Part shown: positions 12,601-22,937 of the stretch, piece after piece | Layout of the letters: every line of letters starts with the position of its first letter | How positions within the stretch are numbered: position 1 is the first letter of the stretch | Source of the DNA: Adiantum capillus-veneris | Taxonomy: Eukaryota; Streptophyta; Polypodiopsida; Polypodiales; Pteridaceae | Length of the DNA: 64,000 bases | NCBI GenBank assembly: GCA_014529385.2 | Contig: CM043958.1 | Location: 154,689,293-154,753,292 of the forward strand | Direction: 5' to 3' | The notes under the pieces: generated by a model | What the model was told of the DNA's origin: nothing | Databases searched by the model: none | What the model saw: only the letters and a program-made list of their open reading frames with translations | Translations under genes and position numbers: made by a program

Positions 12601-13490
12601 GTCCTCTATGTGCTTCCACGCTGGTGAGTCAGCTGGCACTCTCATAATACCATCTGTGGAGTGATTTTTTGCATGCCAACTCAAAAGCTCGCTTGTACCC
12701 TTCGATCTAAACATGTGTTCGATCCATCTCTAATGCAGTCACCACTTCACGTGCTTTTCGTCTATTCTCTGTCATGTGATTGCCAGCTGGCAGCATCTTT
12801 CCTAGCAACCTATCACAAGAAGAAAGTACATTAGAAGCTAATTTATGAAATTTTGCAAGCATCCTTCACAATCTATATACATACCTCAAAAGTGCGTCGA
12901 CACTAGCATTGCTCCATCCAAACATCGCCTGAAGGTTAAGGACTTTGAGAGATGCCCTTAAAATGGAGTAAGAGCATCTATCATATGGTGCGGTGTGTGC
13001 CGAATCGAGTAGCTCACTCCTCGTTCTTTCGGAAGCTTCTTCGCATGCACACTCTGGTTCATGCTTCTCCTCTCGTGCAAGGAGATCCTCAACCATTCTA
13101 TGCAAATGGTCGTCTTCTGCATCCACGTAAGGAGATGGGATGTGGTCACTCGTAGAGGGAGCAGCAGTTGGCTGATTTGATGTGCTTCCTCCCTCTCTAA
13201 TGGATTCTTGGCGCATGCGCTCTTCCACCCTCCTTTCCCCTCCTCCACCAACCACACGCCAATGAGGTGTGACGTCAATAGCCGCTACAATTCGCGGATT
13301 GTTTGTTTCCATCCGTGCACGCTTGCGAGGATCGTCCCATAGTCCATAATCTTCTACATGGCTCAAGCATATCCGTCGAAGTCGAGCAATGGCGCATTTG
13401 CACCGCACGCATGGGCATGGTAATCGCTCGGCCAACCACCGTGATCTATCCAGTTCAGTGGTCGGGCCAAAATCATCCCAAGCAACCTAC
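9679..13490 (-). pseudogene. CACTA tnp2/TnpD-like transposase (copy A), decayed
   Basis: Domains in order on the minus strand. Transpos_assoc at about 13489-12885 (CPCVRCKCAIARLR), ending at a donor GAG|GTATGT. Transposase_21 core at about 12755-11512, with SSDGVNPFG-type LASDGVNPFG, VVVNYNIPPWEA and LLDPMHVFKNVGQAIWDH. A 78-bp intron at 12159-12236 that also stays open in frame. DUF4218 at about 11442-10750 (VLPITISGYGDTKVNAAIFK, IHLLLHLVEE, MAEGWVVQEAF). DUF4216 at about 10317-10087. C-terminal segment VFYVPCIYQRRLWYVIPVTP and an acidic tail. Damage: a TAA in VNN-stop-CLLN near 10755 and a TAG at 9847-9849. The Cys-rich segment between LPAGNHMTENRRKAREVV and WIEHMFRSKG is missing with a frame change, although the copy at 62 kb keeps it. 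It would have bound element ends and catalysed excision; it now looks inactive. Confidence 0.88.
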
Positions 13491-13748
13491 ATTAATAAAT
13501 TACATACACTAATTAAAATCAAATTACCAAAAAATGTTAATAAAATATCATTAAAAAGTAAAAATAAATAAATTTAACATGCATGGTAATCAAAACTTTT
13601 AGGTAAAAATGTCATTTTCAAAGTACTAGGAATACTTTTATTTTATATACATTTTATAAAAAACATAGTACCAATAGATTTTGGAAATCAATAGTAATAA
13701 TATAATGTCAGAACATGGCCATCTGTGTGGATGGGCCGAAATTGCGCC
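13491..13748 (-). other. Probable 5' region of the tnp2 transcription unit
   Basis: AT-rich. The minus strand contains TATA-like stretches around 13630-13660. An acceptor-like AATGTAG precedes the Transpos_assoc exon at about 13490, so an untranslated or short first exon may lie here. No reliable coding homology. Confidence 0.4.
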
Positions 13749-13803
13749 GCGGTAATAGTCGCGGTAACAATGGCGGTAAAGCACGCGGTAATAAGTGCGG
13801 AAA
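13749..13803 (+). promoter_or_regulatory. Central 12-bp phased GCGGTAA array between divergent genes
   Basis: GCGGTAA starts at 13749, 13761, 13773 and 13785, then GCGGAAA at 13797, all exactly 12 bp apart. The block around the last two units, GCGGTAATAAGTGCGGAAAT, differs by one base from GCGGTAATAGGTGCGGAAAT at 17727 near the right end. It lies 20 bp upstream of a TATA box facing right and upstream of the leftward tnp2 gene. Confidence 0.85.
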
Positions 13804-13822
13804 TTCAATTTTCTAAATTTTT

Positions 13823-13830
13823 TATAAATA
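13823..13830 (+). promoter_or_regulatory. TATA box of the rightward CACTA gene
   Basis: TATAAATA in the context TTTTTTATAAATAGGGGC. It is followed within about 30-60 bp by a pyrimidine-rich leader (TCGTCTTCTCC) and, near 14011, a donor-like ATGTAAGTTTTG that would open a long 5' intron. Inferred from motif spacing only. Confidence 0.55.
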
Positions 13831-14040
13831 GGGGCACCCGCGTGCCCCACGAAATTCAACACCCTAAAATTCGAATTGTATCGTCTTCTCCACAGAAGCC
13901 GAGAGCGCGAACCTCACAACCTTGAGCTCTTCCTCCATCTCTACTCTTCTACTCTCCACCATCTCTACTCTTCCACTCTCCTACCCTCTCCCAACAAGCT
14001 CTTCAATTCCATGTAAGTTTTGTTGTTATGTTTTTTGATT

Positions 14041-15480
14041 TTTTCACACGCATACACACACACACGCATACACACATGCATACACTCATACACACGCATG
14101 CACACACATGCATACACACACACTAATTACACACACTAATTAGTGCATGTGTTCTTTACACACACTAATTAGTGTAAGTAAAGACACACAAAAACCTAAA
14201 TTTGTTAATTATTAGTTACTTGCAAAATCTAAACTTGTTAAATTTATTACTTGCAAAACCTAATTTGTTAAATTTGGGATTGGCCATGCACACACTAATT
14301 AGTGTGTGTTAACACACACTAATTAGTGTGTGGATTGACCAATGTGATTGGTCAATGCACACACTAATTAGTGTGTGCATTGGCCAATGTGATTGGTCAA
14401 TGTACACACTAATTAGTGTGTGATTAGTGTGTGCATTGGTCAATGTACACACTAATTAGTGTGTGATTAGTGTGTGCATTGGTCAATGCACACACTAATT
14501 AGTGTCACTATTTACTGTGTGATTAGTGTGTGTATTGACCAATGTGATTGGCCAATGCGCACACTAAGTAGTGTGTGCCTCCGTCAATTGGATTGGCCAA
14601 CGTACACAATAATTAGTTTGGGATTAGTGTGTGCTAACACACTAATTAGTGTGTCTTAACACACACTATTTATTGTGTGATTAGTGTGTGCATTGACCAA
14701 TGTGATTGGACAATGCGCACACTATTTAGTGTGTGCATTGGTCAATTGGTGATTGGCCAATGTGCACACTAATTAGTGTGTGCATTGGTCAATTGGATTG
14801 GCCAATACACGCACTATTTAGTGTGTGATTAGTGTGTGCGTTGGTCAATTGGATTGGGCAATACACACACTATTTAGTGTGTGATTAGTGTGTGCATTGG
14901 TCAATTGGTGATTGGCCAATGCGCACACTAATTAGTGTGTAATTAGTGTGTGCATTGGTCAATTGGATTGGCCAATACACACACTATTTAGTGTGTGATT
15001 AGTGTGTGCATTGACCAATGGGATTGGCCAATGCACACACTAATTAGTGTGTAATTAGTCAAATTACACACACTAATCCCAAACTAATTAGTGTGTACGT
15101 TGGTGTGTAATTAGTCCAATTACACAAGACAATGCACACACTATTTAGTGTGTGTTAACATACACTAATTAGTGTATGCACAAGCCAATGCACACACTAA
15201 TTAGTGTATGTTAACACACACTAATTAGTGTGTGCACAAGCCAATTACAATAGCCAATGCAAGTAATAATTAGTGTATGTTAACACACACTAACTAGTGT
15301 GTGCACAAGCCAATTACACAAGCCAATGCACACACTAATTAGTGTATGTTAACACACACTAATTAGTGTGTGCACAAGCCAATTACACAAGCCAATGCAC
15401 ACACTAATTAGTGTGTGCACAAGCCAATTACACAAGCCAATGCACACACTAATTAGTGTGTGCACAAGCCAACACTAATT
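14041..15480. repeat. Palindromic minisatellite: CACACTAATTAGTGTG with ATTGGCCAAT spacers
   Basis: It starts with a (CA)n/ACACGCAT-rich stretch (14046-14120). Dozens of copies of the palindrome CACACTAATTAGTGTG follow to about 15480, separated by palindromic or near-palindromic CCAAT spacers such as CATTGGCCAATG and ATTGGTCAAT. In the right third the spacer changes to CACAAGCCAATTACACAAGC. Both strands therefore read alike. It lies in the presumed 5' intron of the rightward CACTA gene. Confidence 0.93.
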
Positions 15481-15849
15481 ATGTTAAATTAAACAGTAAT
15501 CAACACAAAAACATAACATACCTCCATGATTAAGTCGTAGGTGATGTATTAGGCCCCAATGGCCGTCCAAGTGATTGCACAATCGGTCAAACTAATCATA
15601 AACACAATAATCTCTTATTTGTCAATACACACACTAATGTCTTATTAGCACTCAAGGCTTTGCAAGACTCTTTTATAGGTTGTAGACACACCTTGAATTC
15701 TTTCCACATTGGATTCTTTCAACATTGGATACTATAGAGAATCCAACGTTAAAAAATCCAATGTTTGAAAAAAATTAATGTGTAAATTTTTAATCATATA
15801 TTCGAATTTTTATACCCTAGTTTAATATTTGTCGTAATAAATGCAGACC
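15481..15849 (+). other. Presumed end of the leader intron of the rightward CACTA gene
   Basis: AT-rich, no coding homology. Contains short ATTGGATTCTTTCAACATTG direct repeats around 15705-15770. Confidence 0.35.
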
Positions 15850-17335
15850 ATGTCTTCTTCTTCCACACCACGCTTTCGCAACATTGAGGATTTAATGCGG
15901 ACGGGATGTCATATCCCGACGCTCTCTCTGCCTATCATTCACAGCCGTCGCCTCAGCAGTCATCATCAAGGTTCAACCGGTTTCGGGATGCTCTTGGTGG
16001 GTCCATTGCCGTGCCTATGAGCGATCCAGATGTGGAGAGGGCATTGCGTCTTCGGGCTGATTGGTTAGGTTCGCACTAGACCCTTACGCAACGCTATTCA
16101 CCAACGCAGCTAGCAGCTTTTGGATTATCAGAGGTCTCTACTCTGACTGGTGGCACTCCGTACCTGCAGAGTTTTCCAGCTACACTCCAGGTTCATCTTT
16201 TCCTTCACAATGTCCAACGCCCTAGGTCTGACGCCGTTGGGTGCGATGCCACAGGGTTCGACGCCACGGGCGTCTACCTATCCATCACCTATCCCACCTT
16301 CTACCCCAGATTCATGTCGGCGCTCTTCTTACAGTCAGCGCCAGGGCAGCTCGCACGCTAGCGCCGGTCGATCTCGATGAGGGAGCGGAGCTAGTTGTTG
16401 TTTTGGGGGGGGGGGGGGGGGAAGGTACTACAGATTCTCCTCCATAGTCACCGCTCCCTGCTCTAGCAGAAGATGAGGACCATGACATACCTTCACTAGA
16501 TGCTCACGCGTTATACTACTAGGTTCATAGAGGAGGTATGGTGGATCTCGGGATAGCGCAGGGCAGGAGATTCCGCACACACGTCAACCAATTAATCCAC
16601 TCCGCATATATCAATTGTTTTCTCAAATTTGATCAGCAATATCCCTACAACCTCACATATATAGAGACAACCATGCATATGCGTTTCCCCAACCTTGAGG
16701 GGCAACAATTCTCAAGGCAATGGTTGCAAGAGCATGTCAAAACATTTCTCAAGAACAAAACATCTAGTGTGAGGAGAGCTGCAAAGAAGACAATGGAATT
16801 TTCAGAGCATAGCTATCGGCCCGGAAATGTCCATGATGTGGAGTGGGAGACAGTTATGGAAGAGAAAGAGGAAGAAAGGGCAATGGGTGCGAGGATGTAT
16901 ACGCGTCAAGTTGAGGCCAGATCCCATCAGACTCCTACGCATTATGGTTCGGGAGGAAAAACGGCTTGAAAAGACAAATATGTAAGTAAAAATATTAGTA
17001 TTATTATAAAATATCTAATGTTTTTCATTTAATTAATTGGTTGCTATTTTTTGTCAGTATAACATTACCATGAGTCGCCCGACCAGAGATGTGCAGAGAT
17101 ATAGAGAGAACCATACCGAGTATCAAACTTGGTGTTGGTTGTTTGAAAATCAAATGATCTCTCGAGAGGAGTTCGAAAATGCGTGCAGAAGTCTGCAACA
17201 TGTAAGTTTAATCTTATTTAAATTATCAAATTGTTGATTTTATATCAAATATTAAATAACAAAGTGTTAATTGTTTCTTTTTTTGGTTTTGCAGAGTCAA
17301 GGAGTTCCACGCGAAATGCCGCCATCTCCCCCATG
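15850..17335 (+). pseudogene. Second CACTA gene (accessory/TnpA-like), decayed
   Basis: The first ATG is near 15853 (MSSSSTPRFRNIEDLM). Reading needs at least one frame change (to DALSAYHSQPSPQQSSSRFN) and passes TAG stops near 16077 and 16519, with a G-run at 16407-16421. The best open part is 16538-16969 (143 codons), containing YPYNLTYIETTMHMRFPN and QFSRQWLQEHVKTFLKNK. A donor ATGTAAGTA (about 16979), an exon MSRPTRDVQRYRENHTEYQT, a donor CATGTAAGTTT (about 17200) and a last exon ending MPPSPP-stop (about 17335) complete the model. I do not recognise a named domain. Its position, basic helical character and partnership with tnp2 suggest the accessory DNA-binding protein of the element, perhaps of the plant Ptta/En/Spm type. 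The function is inferred. Confidence 0.6.
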
Positions 17336-17664
17336 AGCATCCTCTATTTTGTATACGCAGGCCCCGCTTGCCCTATCCCACATGACCATACTCTATTTTG
17401 TACACGCGGGCTTTTTTTGCCCTTTATGTAAATGCAATACCTATCATTTTTTGGCTCAATACCTTCCCCAATTGTAATTCCACTTATGTAAATGAAATTA
17501 TCAATCATTTTTTGGCTCAATGTATTGTCCAATTGTGATATTTTGTTGTAATTAATAATAAGTTTGTAAAATATCTTAAATAAATAAAAAAATAGATGAC
17601 CTTTTGGATGGTCCTGCAAAGGACAATCCAAACGGTCATCTGTTTTTTTATAATAAACCCGTCT
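17336..17664 (+). other. 3' region of the second CACTA gene
   Basis: Probable 3' untranslated sequence. A direct repeat occurs: ATCATTTTTTGGCTCAAT at about 17446 and 17507. A short inverted pair, GATGACCTTTTGGATGGTCC near 17596 and CCAAACGGTCATC near 17628, could form a hairpin. Confidence 0.45.
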
Positions 17665-17804
17665 GCGGTAATGCTGGCGATAAAGTCTGCGCGGTAACTG
17701 TCGCGATCATTTCTGCAGTAAATAACGCGGTAATAGGTGCGGAAATATAGCCGCAGGCATTACCGTGCATGTTACCGTGAGACCATTACCGCAAGTGTTG
17801 CCGC
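17665..17804. promoter_or_regulatory. Right subterminal arrays, direct then inverted
   Basis: GCGGTAA-type units start at 17665, 17677 (GCGATAA), 17691, 17703 (GCGATCA), 17715 (GCAGTAA), 17727 and 17739 (GCGGAAA). All are 12 bp apart except one 14-bp step. Then inverted TTACCGY units start at 17760, 17772, 17786 and 17798, with steps of 12, 14 and 12 bp. Confidence 0.82.
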
Positions 17805-17855
17805 AGTATTTTGCGCATACGGGAAATTTCATATTACAAATTTCTTTGTTTTTGT

Positions 17856-17874
17856 GCGGTAATGTGAGCGATAA
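17856..17874. promoter_or_regulatory. Right-terminal transposase-site pair
   Basis: GCGGTAA at 17856 and GCGATAA at 17868, 12 bp apart, 21 bp inside the ATAGTG end. They mirror the pair at 9270-9289. Confidence 0.7.
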
Positions 17875-17898
17875 TACCGCGCATATGTTATAGTGTGA

Positions 17899-18480
17899 AA
17901 TGGAAAAAACAGAAGGTGCTAACTCCAAGTAGTTAGATCTATAAGTAGTTTGAAATGGCCAAACTACAACGATCCTAAGTCGGTTTAGAGTGTCTTTACA
18001 TGACCATCCCTAAGCACCTTTAGAAGGCCAATTCCTAGTGGCCAAACCCTCCATTAACCCTAAGCGGCTAGCCCTAAGCGGATTGAAATGGCAAAACGTC
18101 ACCCTGATCCAATTTAATTCCGCCAAACTTAAATGGCTTTACATGGCAAACCTTAAGCGATCAAACATGAACTGCCAACTATTAGAGACCAAACCAAAAT
18201 CCACTAACCCTAATTCGCGAGCTCTTAACAAATTGAAACGTCTAAACCAATGTAGCCAAAAGCCAACTTAGAGCAATAGCCAGCTTTATACGACCTACTC
18301 CTAACAACCAAACTATAAGATGACGAAACCCTACTAATCTAACCTAAATGGATTAAGATGGTCAAACCCTAATAATATAACTAAACTTCAAGTTTTAACG
18401 GATTAAAAATGGCCAAACCCTAATGATCTAACTTAAATGGCCATTGGCAATGTCTAAATGAACGAAGATAGTCAAATCAA
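17899..18480. repeat. Degenerate satellite-like array (right part)
   Basis: Same phrases as 7780-9248, for example TAAGCGGCTAGCCCTAAGCG and CCAAACTACAACGATCCTAAG. It becomes more diverged to the right, with ACCTAATACTATATCGATAT-like repeats near 18500-18570. Confidence 0.8.
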
Positions 18481-19464
18481 AACCTAATATTATAAGCTAA
18501 AACTATATCGATATCTTTAGGTATGATCAAATCAAAACCTAACACTATAACCTAATACTATATCGATATCTAGCCTAAAGCATCCTAACACTAACATTTA
18601 CAGTCACTTTGCATTTGGTAACCATAAGTCTCTAACATAATTAACCATATAACCTAAGGCAGGTCACAACTTAAAAGCATCACGTAAACTTAAAATAAAA
18701 TTTCATAAATATAAAATAAATTATAAATAAATCTAAACCAAAACAACTCAATAAGTTTTCTTTTTCTGACTAATATTTGTTATAAACAAGTTTCAATATA
18801 TTAGTTTGTTTATGGTAACATTTATGTCATAATTTAAAAAACGTGTGTGTGTGTGTGTTTGTGTGTGTGCATATAATGTGTATAATTATGTGCAAATGTG
18901 TGTTTGTGTGTGCGCACGCAAGAAAAAAAGGGAAGTGCACTCACATTTGGTCAATGTGAGCATAAAGAGCTTGGGAGATTGAAGCAAAACCTACAATAAA
19001 TTTACACACACTATGTTATGCACACACACAAATACACAATCAATCTAACATAAACTCCAAAAACAAAAAATCAAGATGGTGTGTAAGTGAAAGTCCAAAG
19101 CAAAGTGAGGCCCAATGTGGTAGATCGACAGGCATGGAGGAGAAACACAGCAGAGGAGTGAGAAGAAGAAAAAAAAAGGGGTAAAAACACATAAATGAAC
19201 ACGCGGGTTCTGTTTTATAGGCTGACGTTGATACACGCATCGATATCCACGTTAGTATGTGTATTGCTATAAGCATCAATATTTACATCGGTATACGCAT
19301 CCGTATACACATCAAAATAAACGTGTGTATTTTATTTTGTTTTATTTTGAAATTGAGTCTCCGTCCAATTTTAGCGATGCATATACCAACGACGTTAGTA
19401 ACTTGGCATCGGTAATGAATTGATCTTGTAGTGTCACCATCGTAATGAACTAGAATCTAGATAG
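18481..19464. other. AT-rich spacer with a (TG)n tract
   Basis: No gene supported. (GT)n-rich stretch at 18843-18912. Imperfect repeats of ATACGCATCGATATCCACGT type lie at 19215-19315. A 79-codon minus ORF at 19040-19279 has no recognisable domain. Confidence 0.5.
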
Positions 19465-19584
19465 GAACTTTGCACATAAATTACCTTGGGACTACTAATG
19501 AGAAAAAACTCACAGCTAAAGGGCAACAAGGAGGGGGAGTCAGCTTCTTTTAAGAAGGCAAAGCCTAGAGAAGTGGGGGGTGCT
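19465..19584. repeat. Left flank of the gypsy insertion, matching 36690-36800
   Basis: CACATAAATTACCTTGGGA through GAGAAGTGGGGGGTGCT occurs again at 36690-36797. There it continues without interruption into CCCCTTTTATACTTGTCC, so that copy shows the empty site. Confidence 0.9.
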
Positions 19585-21372
19585 TGTCATAATAACTAAT
19601 ATCTAATTCTCCTAAATGATTTTCTCATGTTAAACTGATCAATTAATATGGGGAAGTGCCAGGGGAGAAAAAGCTATAATATTGGTTAAGTTGGCAGACT
19701 GTCCATACCAAGGATCCAGGGGAGGGGAAATAGGGATCCAAAGGGAGGAGGGGGGGGGGCGGGGGGGGGGGACATCTGCAAAAGATCTAGGTGCTACATT
19801 GGGCTTCAAAGACCCTAAGGTTCAGCCCATTAAGACTTCCAAAATGCTAAGGTTCCAAAATTCAAAGTTTATGTCCAAAGGTCAAACAATAGGAAAATTG
19901 GATGCTCTGTGTGTGCTCAAAAAGTCTTCAAAGAATCTTACATAGGAGGGGGCGAGCCCTGGAAGTAGGGGATGAGAGAGAAACACACACACACTCACAA
20001 TTTCCTTTACACAAAGGGAATGAGGGACACATGTCAGCTCCCTAGCCCAGATGCCCACAAGGTGTACTCAAATCCTATTGGATGGCCATGGAGGTGGACC
20101 AATGAGAATTAGGCTAGACTAAATTTAGTTTAACTAATTTAAAAACACTTAATAAAAGAACCAAGAGGAATTAAGCATACACACACAGACTCACAAGTTC
20201 CTTTACACAAAGGGAATGAGGGACACATGTCAGCTCCCTAGCCCAAATGCCCACAAGGTGTACTCAAATCTTATTGGATGGCCATGGAGGTGGACCAATG
20301 AGAATTAGGCTAGAATAAATCTAGTTTAACTAATTTAAAAACACTTAATAAAAGAACCAAGAGGATTTAGGCTCTCTAGAAGACTATTAGACAATCTCCT
20401 AAAGGGTCCAATAAGCATTCAACAGCCCAATGACTTGCATGATTCCTATTGGCCAGCAGACAAAGGGGTCCAATGAGAGTTTAGTTGCAATAATTAATTA
20501 CTTAAAGCTCTCACAAAAGGGGAAAGGGGGACACATTTCAGAAGGCTATCACTTATGCTCTTGAAATTCCATTGGCTAAGCCTGGAGACGTCCAATAGGG
20601 TGTGAGCATGAGCAAATAGCAAGAGGGGTCGACCAAGAGAGAGAGGGGGCTGATTTTCTAAAGACATTATTGCATACACACTCACACTAGTCCATGTGTT
20701 GAGTAAGAAGACTCTCTCTCTCCTTCTCAAGCTTTAGTGGAAAGCTTATCACCTACTCCAAGCTTGTGAGAAGGGAGGCCTACACCAATAACTCTTGGCT
20801 TTGTGATGCAAATCCAACCAAGAGCCAAGCTTCAATGCATGCACATTTCCTCTACCCTGCTATGCTAATTTGAGTGATTATGTGAGGAGATGTACATCTT
20901 TCTCGTAAGACTAGTCCTTCTTCCTCCTAATCTACTCTCATACCCTGCTAGCTCTCACCATCTTGGAAGGTGTGTGAGGTATTGGGTTTGAGACCGTGAG
21001 GGAATTAATGTTGTGTTTTATAAGTGTTTTGCTTAGTGCTTGAAGTTTCCATCTTCATTGCACTAGCTAGTATTAAAGGAACACAAAGAATTGTATTGTA
21101 ATATGTCTCTCTTGATGGGAGAAACCATAATACAAAGCCTTTTGGAGAGGGGACCGGCTCCATGCAAATCCGGTCCTGAACTGTTGTCAATAGCTTAATT
21201 TCTCTCTCTTTTAGAGTATTGTTCATGCTATCTAACTAGGTATTATACGTTTTGTTTCTCTCTCCACCCAAGCACTCTTGTTATTCTCATTAGGAATCTA
21301 TTATAATGAAATGCTCACTACATTCATGCGATTTTCCAGTACACAAAAGTTACTAGGCCATTAAATGTTACA
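19585..21372 (+). repeat. 5' LTR of the gypsy element (1,788 bp)
   Basis: Begins TGTCATAATAACTAATATC and ends ATGTTACA. Relative to the right LTR it carries 46 extra bp near 19628-19673 and a 196-bp tandem duplication. Removing both gives 1,546 bp, the same as the right LTR without its insertion. It contains G runs at 19748-19770. Confidence 0.93.
19983..20370 (+). repeat. 196-bp tandem duplication within the 5' LTR
   Basis: CCTTTACACAAAGGGAATG starts at 20004 and again at 20200, and the match runs through AACTAATTTAAAAACACTTA. The right LTR has a single copy, so the duplication arose after insertion, or in the left copy only. Confidence 0.9.
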
Positions 21373-21386
21373 TTGGTATTAGAGCA
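21373..21386 (+). promoter_or_regulatory. Primer-binding site of the gypsy element
   Basis: TTGGTATTAGAGC immediately after the LTR, one base different from the common tRNA-Met complement TGGTATCAGAGC. Confidence 0.85.
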
Positions 21387-21786
21387 CAAGGTTTCTCTTT
21401 TCTTGCTCAAGAAGGGAGGTCCTCAAGCTAGCTATAAATGGTTGGTTCTATTAACTGCATTTGAGTAAGTAGAATAGGGATTTTTCAGCCTTGAAGTGCA
21501 TCTGCCTTCGTGCAGATAATGAGGCATCATCGTCGAGAGCTATGGTCTTAATAGTGGAGTCCTACGGGGTTGCCTACGGCTTAACCACTATTGAGCTATT
21601 AGAAGCTTGATAGGAGCCGGTGTTGTTTTGGTGCTGGACGACCCTCTCTTCTATTCCTTGCAATTAATGGTATTCGAGCCACGAGTATAGTAGCTTGAGT
21701 GCTTTTTCTAAAGGGTTAAAGGAGTAGGAACTAGGGCTTGAAGTGCCAAAGTACACCTAAAAAGTTTACACCTAAAAATTGTTAGA

Positions 21787-22937
21787 ATGGCGGACAATAG
21801 TAAAGAGAGTGAGATTAATGTTGATAACTTTGATTTTGCTAATGAGAAGGCTACTAATGATGCCCCTATGCTTGTTAACTACCTTGTTTCTAGACTTCAA
21901 CAAGCTATGGGCAATTCATCCCTCCAAAGTGAAGTGCAACGACAACTTCATGCTCATAGGATTCTCCAAGCTCCCCACCATGACGAGAGAGTACCTAGGA
22001 AGCCTCCTTTTGAGACTTCCAAAAGAGTCCTCTCTCCGATTTGGGAGATGACTCCACGAAGACGGCCGGCTAAACGCTCTCCATCACCTCCAAAACGGAG
22101 AAGACCATCGCACACTTCTCCACAACATAATTCAAAGAGGGATGACAAAAGTCACGAGAAGAAAAAGGCAAGAAAGAGGACACCGTCTTCTCCATCTTCT
22201 TAATCCTCTTCCTCTTATGAAAGTGCCGGTGCAGACAAAGAAGATCAAGGAAAGAAAAAGGTGAGAAAGAGGTCACCCTCTTCTCCATCTTCCTCAAATT
22301 CTTCATCTTCTGAAGAAAGTGATGGTGCAAATTTTGAACCATCAAAAAGAAGAGGCCATGGAAATCCTATGCCACGTGGAAGAGGTCGTTCAAGCTCAAG
22401 AAGTTCATCTCTTTACTTACCTACGATGGCACCTTTGGTGCTACGGACAAAGTCTTGGCCTTTATTCAACAGTTCAATGCGGCGTTTGGAGATGAGGGCT
22501 TCACGGAGTCCTCTAAGCTAAGCCATGTAGCTATGCACTTTCAAAAGTTTGCAAGATAATGGTGGTCTAGCCTACGGGCCAACTGTGAAGCTCCACGAGC
22601 ATGGAAAGCTGTAAGAGCTTCCATTATGAAGAAGCAGTTTTTGGCCACCGATGCCAAAGACAAAGTACTCACCGAATGGTGAATCTTGAAGATCTCTCCC
22701 TACAAATCCATTCACAAATATGTAGACAAGTTTTGGGACCCACAACTCAAAGCCACTACCTTCAAAAAGTTGGATTTTGGAGAGGAAAAGCAACAACTTT
22801 GTGCGGGCTTAACTGAAGAAATGGCGGAGTATGTCAACTCCCAAAGGTCACGCACCATATCGGCGGTTATACACCATACTATGGTGGCTTCTCAAATCAA
22901 TTTCCAAGAAGGGCTAAAAGAAATTCTAAGCCCATAG
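21787..22937 (+). pseudogene. Gypsy Gag, frame-broken
   Basis: Starts MADNSKESEINVDNFDF at 21787. A highly basic Ser/Pro/Arg-rich segment (KRSPSPPKRRRP) ends at a TAA at 22201-22203. A second Ser-rich repeat of the same type follows. The retrotransposon gag domain is recognisable in another frame from about 22400: LTYDGTFGATDKVLAFIQQF, SSKLSHVAMHFQKFAR and CAGLTEEMAEYVNSQRSRT. Stops occur at about 22557 and 22681. Gag forms the particle that packages element RNA. The duplicated basic/Ser-rich block is unusual. Confidence 0.8.

Larger units (their letters stand above)
9249..17895 (-). mobile_element. CACTA (En/Spm-type) DNA transposon, 8,647 bp, divergent two-gene layout
   Basis: The left end is CACTATGAGAAATTG and the right end is GCATATGTTATAGTG, so the termini are CACTAT / ATAGTG. 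The 3-bp flanks are TGA on both sides (9246-9248 and 17896-17898), the duplication size expected for CACTA elements. Joining the flanks gives GGATTGAAATGG, which is a recurring phrase of the host array, confirming the insertion. The left half carries a decayed tnp2 transposase on the minus strand. The right half carries a second decayed gene on the plus strand. Subterminal and central 12-bp phased GCGGTAA arrays are listed separately. Only about the outermost 6-8 bp match as inverted repeats. Confidence 0.93.

Noticed and set aside
13725-13803. The central GCGGTAA array as the terminus of a separate CACTA element
   Set aside because: No CACTA or TAGTG end and no duplication is present there. 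The outer ends at 9249 and 17895 have a matching TGA and a perfect empty site.
14041-15480. CRISPR array
   Set aside because: Spacers are not unique, repeats are palindromic minisatellite units, there are no cas genes, and the context is a plant transposon.
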